NCBI GenBank assembly: GCA_023393235.1
Contig: JAEWMH010000187.1
Span: 1 to 34,742 of the forward strand
Length of the DNA: 34,742 nt
Source of the DNA: Bacillota bacterium
GTDB taxonomy: Bacteria; Bacillota; Bacilli; Paenibacillales; NBRC-103111
Reading direction: 5' to 3'
In this document: piece by piece, positions 30,818 to 34,742 of the stretch
How positions within the stretch are numbered: the stretch's first letter is position 1
Layout of the letters: each line of letters starts with the position of its first letter
Notes under the pieces: generated by a model
Database searches by the model: none
What the model was told of the DNA's origin: nothing
The model's input: only the letters and a program-made list of their open reading frames with translations
Position numbers and translations under genes: made by a program

Positions 30818-31010
30818 GATTCTAACGAATATCAGCCACGCTATTTTACCCATTTGGGCCTGCTTCCAGTTTTAACGAACCTGTAGAAGCTTATTTGGCT
30901 AAAATCGGCTCAAAACGGGCCAAAGGATACATGATAGCGTGGCTCTAATTCGTTACATGTTCAAACACGTTGTTTTTCAAGAAATAAGGCTTGTGATATT
31001 CGTTTGAATC
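30818..31010. repeat. Short hairpin repeat cluster, locus 2 (four units)
   Basis: Units at 30818-30848 (-), 30868-30898 (-), 30929-30959 (+) and 30978-31010 (+). The local form is AAATAGCGTGGCT, 4-6 bases, then ATTCGTTAGAA. TAGCG and CGTTA can pair. The two minus units face the two plus units, so the whole block is a loose inverted array. It is related to locus 1 but with its own wording (ATTCGTTA rather than TTCCGTTA). No coding sequence is seen in the 436 bases between the LplB start and nadR. Confidence 0.7.
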
Positions 31011-31045
31011 CTTCACCCACCCACGTACGATCTTGCAGAAGCGCT

Positions 31046-32050
31046 TCAGCCCTCCCCGAAAAAGTTGCTGAACGGCTGGAACCGGGCCAGCACCTCATCC
31101 ACCTTGCGGATACGCTCCTCCAGACTCCCCCTTAGAGTAATATAGGGAATTCGGCGCTCCTTCAGGTCGGCGATAATCTGTTTGTGGAAGCTGCTCCGCT
31201 TTTGCTCGCCGCTGCGGTCCCAGGTATCATCATAGGGAATATCATCGTCGCACAGGAAAAACAGGTCGTACCGCTTCGCATTCTCCAGCGCCAGCCGGGT
31301 CAGCAGCTCCGGTGCCCGCCCATGGTAATCCAGGGCGAACATATAGGTGGTGATGGCGTTGGTATCCACGAACAGATAGCGGTTCGCCTGCAGCAGAGCC
31401 TGCTCCTCCCGCTCCAAATGCCCGGTTGCAATTTCGTCGAAGGCTTCCAGGCCAATTCTTCTGTCCACCTGATGCTCCGTCCAATAATCCCGGCCATATT
31501 CACTGGCGAAGGTGGTGTTGTACTTCTGCGCCAGCGCCTCCGTCAGGGTGGACTTGCCGGTGGACATGGCTCCCACAAACACCACCTTGGTAATTAAGTC
31601 GCGGTATACAATATCGCTGACAAACTCCCGGTACCGGTACGGATGGGAGCGGATCATGGTGGCGGATACGGGCACCTGGCCCCGTGGCTCATCCACCCGC
31701 CGGTCCACCGCTCCCAAGGCCCGGCTCATATGATCGCCGTAAAACTCACTGGAGTAAAAATGAGTCACCTGCTCTCCGTTCAGCAGCCCAAGGATATACT
31801 GCTCCTCCCGGATTTCGTGCTCCCGGTCGTCGGAATATCCATCCGGGCCGTCCCAGGCCTCGATGACCCGCACCTGCGGATAAAGCTGCCGGATCCACCC
31901 CGCCCGGATATGCAGCGGCACCGGCATCACCGGGGTATCGTAGATGACCACGATCAGCTCATCCACCTCCTGCAAGGCAGTTTCAAACATATATTGATGC
32001 CCCTTGTGCAAGGGCGCAAATTTCCCCAATGTCAGTCCCAGCGTTTTCAT
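31046..32050 (-). CDS. nadR: NadR-type NMN adenylyltransferase / ribosylnicotinamide kinase
   Basis: The protein has 334 residues from the ATG at 32050, which follows AAGGAGG. The ATG overlaps the pnuC stop (ATGA), so translation is coupled. Residues 1-150 are the nucleotidyltransferase domain, with GKFAPLHKGH (9-18) and the VSATMIR motif (128-134). Residues about 155-330 are the nicotinamide riboside kinase domain, with the P-loop GAMSTGKST (160-168), SEYGRDYWTEH and DTNAITTYMFALDY. It phosphorylates nicotinamide riboside to NMN and can adenylylate NMN to NAD in the cytosol. It lacks the N-terminal DNA-binding domain of enterobacterial NadR, so it is an enzyme only. With PnuC it makes a two-gene NAD salvage operon. 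Confidence 0.93.
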   Translation of the reverse strand: MKTLGLTLGKFAPLHKGHQYMFETALQEVDELIVVIYDTPVMPVPLHIRAGWIRQLYPQVRVIEAWDGPDGYSDDREHEIREEQYILGLLNGEQVTHFYSSEFYGDHMSRALGAVDRRVDEPRGQVPVSATMIRSHPYRYREFVSDIVYRDLITKVVFVGAMSTGKSTLTEALAQKYNTTFASEYGRDYWTEHQVDRRIGLEAFDEIATGHLEREEQALLQANRYLFVDTNAITTYMFALDYHGRAPELLTRLALENAKRYDLFFLCDDDIPYDDTWDRSGEQKRSSFHKQIIADLKERRIPYITLRGSLEERIRKVDEVLARFQPFSNFFGEG

Positions 32051-32724
32051 TGCAGCGCCTCCTTCGCCCCTTTGTTCCACGTATAATAGCCGTACAGCGC
32101 ATTGATCAGATAAGCGCTCCACATGATGATCATCATCCCTCCGTCCGGGCTTCCCTCCGCGGTACGGATGGCCCACAACAGAACAGTAAACATATTCAAT
32201 ACAATATAAACCAGCCATTGCTCTTTATACCGCTTCACCATCAGGAAGGTTGCCATAACAGACAGCACGGTGGTGGTGGCATCGATATAAGGCGAGTTCT
32301 GCGCCTCGATCAGGGATAATCCGAAGCCCAGCGCCACACTCCCCGCCGCACACACAGCAGCCACCAGCAGCAGACCGCGTTTATTCAGCTGCAGCATGGT
32401 TAATTTGCCGTCTTGGCGGTGATTCTTCCACATCACAAAACCGATAATATTCATAGGGACGAAAAACAGCAGATTCAGCCCCACCTCTCCGAACAAACCG
32501 TTCCCCCAGGCCAAGTAGGCATAACCCAAGGTATTGTACATGCCGAAAACGTAGGTCATCAGGTTGCCCTTGGCGGCCAGCACCACACACAGGACGCCAG
32601 TCAGAAACACCGAAAAACCAAACAGCGTATCCTTCATGAGGACGGTCAGCACAATGGCCATACCGGAGAATAAGCTTAACCAAACCAGTTCGTATAAATT
32701 CCAGCCACCCGCATATGTTTTCAT
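32047..32724 (-). CDS. pnuC: Nicotinamide riboside transporter PnuC
   Basis: The protein has 225 residues; the ATG at 32724 follows AAGGAGG at a slightly long spacing. Six to seven membrane segments are visible (WLSLFSGMAIVLTVLM, GFSVFLTGVLCVVLAA, and so on). The family motif GLNLLFFVPMNIIGFVMWKNH is clear, as is the later EQWLVYIVLNMFTVLLWA. PnuC carries nicotinamide riboside across the inner membrane by facilitated diffusion, and the kinase encoded next (nadR) traps it by phosphorylation. A promoter with a palindrome between its -35 and -10 lies upstream, so the operon is probably repressed when NAD is plentiful. Confidence 0.95.
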   Translation of the reverse strand: MKTYAGGWNLYELVWLSLFSGMAIVLTVLMKDTLFGFSVFLTGVLCVVLAAKGNLMTYVFGMYNTLGYAYLAWGNGLFGEVGLNLLFFVPMNIIGFVMWKNHRQDGKLTMLQLNKRGLLLVAAVCAAGSVALGFGLSLIEAQNSPYIDATTTVLSVMATFLMVKRYKEQWLVYIVLNMFTVLLWAIRTAEGSPDGGMMIIMWSAYLINALYGYYTWNKGAKEALQ

Positions 32725-32758
32725 AGCTGTTTGCCTCCTTTTGTTGCTCGTTTTGTTT

Positions 32759-32799
32759 ATTATATTGTGTTAATAACATTTTATTAATATCAATAATAA
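32759..32799 (-). promoter_or_regulatory. pnuC-nadR promoter with internal palindrome (candidate NAD-responsive operator)
   Basis: On the minus strand, TTAATA (32787-32782), 17-bp spacer, TATAAT (32764-32759). The perfect palindrome TGTTAATAACA (32768-32778) fills the spacer. A second inverted repeat, TTATTA-N7-TAATAA (32781-32799), covers the -35. The site does not match the NiaR motif as I recall it. Confidence 0.6.
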
Positions 32800-32850
32800 C
32801 AGGTGATTGCGCCGATTTCAAGTCATTTTATTCCTTTTTGTCAGTGGTAC

Positions 32851-33029
32851 GGACCGACAATCCGCTATTTTTCAAAATAAGGAGCTTTGGTGATTTTCGC
32901 GGACACAGGAGCCGCTAATGGCCTTCGCAAGCCAACAAAATGGGGTTTTTCCACAAAATAACGACTCCTCTGTCCGTAAAAAGGACAAAACACTGAATTT
33001 TAACCAAATAGAGGCCCCTCAGTCCGCTT
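32851..33029. repeat. Short hairpin repeat cluster, locus 3 (four to five units)
   Basis: Units at about 32851-32874 (-), 32872-32904 (+, weak), 32893-32921 (-), 32953-32984 (+) and 33002-33029 (+). The local form is AAATAGCGGCTCCTCTGTCCGTAAAA. It is related to locus 1 but differs at the 3' end (GTCCGTAAA or GTCCGC). It lies between the pnuC promoter and the low-G repeat tract. No gene is supported in 32800-33231. Confidence 0.65.
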
Positions 33030-33107
33030 CAGCAGCCACCGTACTCATCACAGTCGCCACTCACCCAAATCTCACCACAGTCACTCTCTCACCACTCTCC
33101 CAATCTC

Positions 33108-33134
33108 GGCACACTCGGCACACTCGGCACACTC
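33108..33134. repeat. Three tandem copies of GGCACACTC in a low-G tract
   Basis: Three exact 9-bp copies are visible. They sit in a wider stretch (about 33040-33180) made of CACTC, CACCAC and CTCTC words and nearly without G on the plus strand. It may arise by slippage. Confidence 0.85.
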
Positions 33135-33231
33135 GCCACTCTCCCCACACAAGCCACTTTCACCACAAAACCCCTTCTCCACAATCCGTCCCCCTCCGGC
33201 AAATCCAATACGGCACCAAAGCTCCCTACGC

Positions 33232-33256
33232 AAAAAAACCGCTGCAAGCAGCGGTA
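33232..33256 (-). terminator. Terminator of the basic repeat protein gene
   Basis: ACCGCTGC (33238-33245) and GCAGCGGT (33248-33255), 8 bp with a 2-nt gap in the primary sequence (the loop opens further in practice). On the minus strand seven Ts follow. It lies about 80 bp after the stop at 33335. Confidence 0.85.
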
Positions 33257-33334
33257 GAGATCAAGCGTATGCGATGTGATGCTGAACCGGGCCGGTTTGA
33301 ATCAGCGTCCAGTCCGGCTTTCGTGCCGTTAGCT

Positions 33335-33889
33335 TTACTTGGCATGTTTGCTCTTCTTGGATTTTCCGCCCAACTTATTGGCGCCCACTCCTCCACTGCC
33401 TCCGCCAACCGCCTGCTGCTGCCGGGTGCCCTTGCTTTCAATAGCGGCGTTGGTTCCGCCTGCGCTATGCCGCCCGCCTCCGCTGGCCACTTGAGTGGCA
33501 GAGGATTGCCGGCTCCCCTTCGCCAGCCTCACCACTTGATCATTGACCACAATGACCGCTTCCTTCTCCCGCTTGGCTCCATGTTTGCCTCCATGACGCT
33601 GCTTCCCGGTGGAATGGCCCCGCCGCGGCAGGTCTCCCTTGTTGGAGGCCTTGCCCCCTGCACCGACACTCTCCTGCTGCCAGGTGTTCCTGGAGCCGAT
33701 GGCCGCATTGCTTCCGGCAGCACTGCTTTTCCCCGCCCCGCTGGCAATCTGGGTGGTATTCGGAGCATTGGTAAACTGCCGGTTATAAACGAACACCACC
33801 CGGTCAAACCCTCTTAACGGAACCCTCGAGACAATCCGGCTCCCCGGCTTTTTCACTACAATCACAAGCTCTTCCCTGCAGCTCCCCAC
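33335..33889 (-). CDS. Basic, Gly/Ser/Gln-rich protein with an internal duplication, function unknown
   Basis: The protein has about 184 residues from a GTG at 33889 (AAGGGG 10 bases upstream); a GTG at 33865 is an alternative. Two similar halves are visible. The first has ELVIVVKKPG, then TTQIASGAGKSSAAGSNAAI and TWQQESVGAG. The second has EAVIVVNDQV, then ATQVASGGGRHSAGGTNAAI and TRQQQAVGGG. Differences are conservative (I/V, K/R, S/T), which supports this strand as coding. Between and after the repeats it is rich in Lys, Arg and His, ending KSKKSKHAK. There is no signal peptide or membrane helix. The QxxG...NxAI...QQ spacing recalls curlin-like or spore-coat repeats, but this is only a resemblance. 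A terminator follows. I do not recognise the family. Confidence 0.7.
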   Translation of the reverse strand: MGSCREELVIVVKKPGSRIVSRVPLRGFDRVVFVYNRQFTNAPNTTQIASGAGKSSAAGSNAAIGSRNTWQQESVGAGGKASNKGDLPRRGHSTGKQRHGGKHGAKREKEAVIVVNDQVVRLAKGSRQSSATQVASGGGRHSAGGTNAAIESKGTRQQQAVGGGSGGVGANKLGGKSKKSKHAK

Positions 33890-34065
33890 GCTCTACCATC
33901 CCCTTCGGATCAATTAAGAGACTTCCGAAGCAGCGTTTTCACCCATCTCCCGCAAGCTCCTCCGTGCAAGCTATGAAGGAAAGCAGGGTTTGGCATGGTC
34001 ATCTTACTCAACAGGGTAAACAAATGGAAAGTTTCTCGTTCCGGTGCCTCTTACCCGCACCGCTG

Positions 34066-34659
34066 CTACTCCCGGGTATAACCGCTTATCTTCAGATGGG
34101 ATTGGAAAATATCCATGGACGACGGAAGCTGCTCCTTGGCCGGCCAGCTGTCTTGTTCCCAGATGCCGGAATGGTTCAACGCCCTGGGGCAGTGGATAAA
34201 ACACTCCTCCACCTCCACCACAATCCCGAGCAGAGGCGCTTTGTTTTTCAGCTTCAGCAGCTCCAGCACCGGGTGCTCCTTAATCACCGTGGCACGTCCG
34301 TTAACCCGCAGCACCTCTTCCATGCCGGGAATAAGAAACAGCAGCCCCACATGGGGGTTCTCGAGAATATTGCATAAGGAGTCCACCCGCTTGTTGCCGG
34401 GCCGCTCCGGAATAACCAGCTGCTGCGGGTTGGCCACATGGACAAATCCGGGTGCATCCCCACGCGGAGAAACGTCACAAGCTCCGTCCCGGCTGGAGGT
34501 GGACAGAAACAGCAGGGGAGACTGCACAATAAAGCCCTTCGCTTCTTCGCTGATCAAACCGATGCTTTTTTGGACGACGGCTTCATGGTGTGTCCCCACC
34601 AATGCCCGCAGCTCCTCCAGGGATTGAACCGCACAGGACTGAACCTCCAGCTTTTCCAT
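34066..34659 (-). CDS. Pyridoxamine 5'-phosphate oxidase-type FMN-binding protein (MSMEG_1061-like)
   Basis: The protein has 197 residues from the ATG at 34659, which follows AAAAGGAG at 9 bases; the frame is open to 34707 without a ribosome binding site. It is a split-barrel flavoprotein: FIVQSPLLFLSTSSRDGACD, VSPRGDAPGFVHV, LVIPERPGNKRVDSLCNILE, PHVGLLFLIPGMEEVLRVNG and RATVIKEH. GNKRVDSLxN is the FMN-phosphate-binding region of this subgroup. The C-terminus (VVEVEECFIHCPRALNHSGIW) is also typical. It probably carries out an FMN-linked reduction of an unknown substrate in the cytosol; it is not the PdxH that makes PLP. Neighbours give no further clue. An RNA stop signal after it is not obvious. 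Confidence 0.88.
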   Translation of the reverse strand: MEKLEVQSCAVQSLEELRALVGTHHEAVVQKSIGLISEEAKGFIVQSPLLFLSTSSRDGACDVSPRGDAPGFVHVANPQQLVIPERPGNKRVDSLCNILENPHVGLLFLIPGMEEVLRVNGRATVIKEHPVLELLKLKNKAPLLGIVVEVEECFIHCPRALNHSGIWEQDSWPAKEQLPSSMDIFQSHLKISGYTRE

Positions 34660-34742
34660 AGCAAACAGCTCCTTTTCCTCAACCAGCATGGCATTCCATA
34701 TTCTCAAGCTTCCGGCCCCCGTTAGCCCAACGCCACGTCCAA

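Noticed and set aside
33040..33140. CRISPR-like array in the CACTC-rich tract
   Set aside because: Units are 9 bp and contiguous without unique spacers, and no cas genes are nearby.
32918..33817. 299-codon open frame on the plus strand through the repeat locus and the low-G tract
   Set aside because: It begins inside dispersed repeats, is low complexity, and overlaps a minus-strand gene with conserved duplicated halves and a terminator in the right place.

Overview
The window looks like a chromosomal segment of a fairly GC-rich Firmicute, most likely Paenibacillus or a close relative. This rests on strong AGGAGG-type ribosome binding sites with ATG, GTG and TTG starts, lipoprotein solute-binding proteins paired with LplB/YtcP-type permeases and no dedicated ATPase, membrane-anchored AraC regulators, a MocR regulator, and many rho-independent terminators. 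The genus is inferred from gene content and style, not from a marker gene. There are no rRNA or tRNA genes, CRISPR arrays, insertion sequences or phage genes.

Layout. 1-6.4 kb: the start of a UMP-kinase paralogue behind a structured leader with a terminator, a two-domain GNAT acetyltransferase (also with a terminator in its leader), a pirin, a multi-pass membrane protein, an AraC-type membrane sensor/regulator, and a small GNAT. 6.4-11.2 kb: an orphan lipoprotein solute-binding protein, a 0.5 kb intergenic block of short hairpin repeats, and a secreted pectinesterase-like beta-helix protein with a LysM domain. 11.4-17 kb: a divergent sensory module. One arm encodes a cobalamin-binding-domain protein and a PAS-like protein; the other encodes a small helical protein and a 1204-residue CheB-CheR-PAS-PAS-histidine kinase. 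17-19.4 kb: a MocR regulator divergent from an SDR-type NAD(P)-binding protein. 19.4-30.6 kb: a seven-gene minus-strand carbohydrate operon in the order LplB permease, YtcP permease, solute-binding lipoprotein, DHDPS-family aldolase, BNR beta-propeller enzyme, GH106-like enzyme, AraC-type regulator. 31-32.7 kb: nadR-pnuC for nicotinamide riboside salvage. 33-34.7 kb: a repeat-rich intergenic stretch, a basic protein with an internal duplication, and an FMN-dependent PPOX-type protein.

How the genes work together. The operon looks like a complete import-and-degrade unit for an oligosaccharide. The enzymes have no signal peptides, so cleavage should be intracellular. The enzyme set suggests a rhamnose/uronate-containing or sialic-acid-like substrate. 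The 11.4-17 kb module looks like a signalling system that joins a B12-binding domain to chemotaxis-type methylation enzymes and a histidine kinase, with no chemoreceptor, CheA or response regulator in the window.

The most unusual non-coding signal is a family of roughly 30-bp hairpin repeats (AAATAGCGG...CCGTTAGAA type). It occurs in alternating orientation at three intergenic loci, each with its own sub-consensus. One locus ends in two interleaved inverted repeats that could form a pseudoknot.
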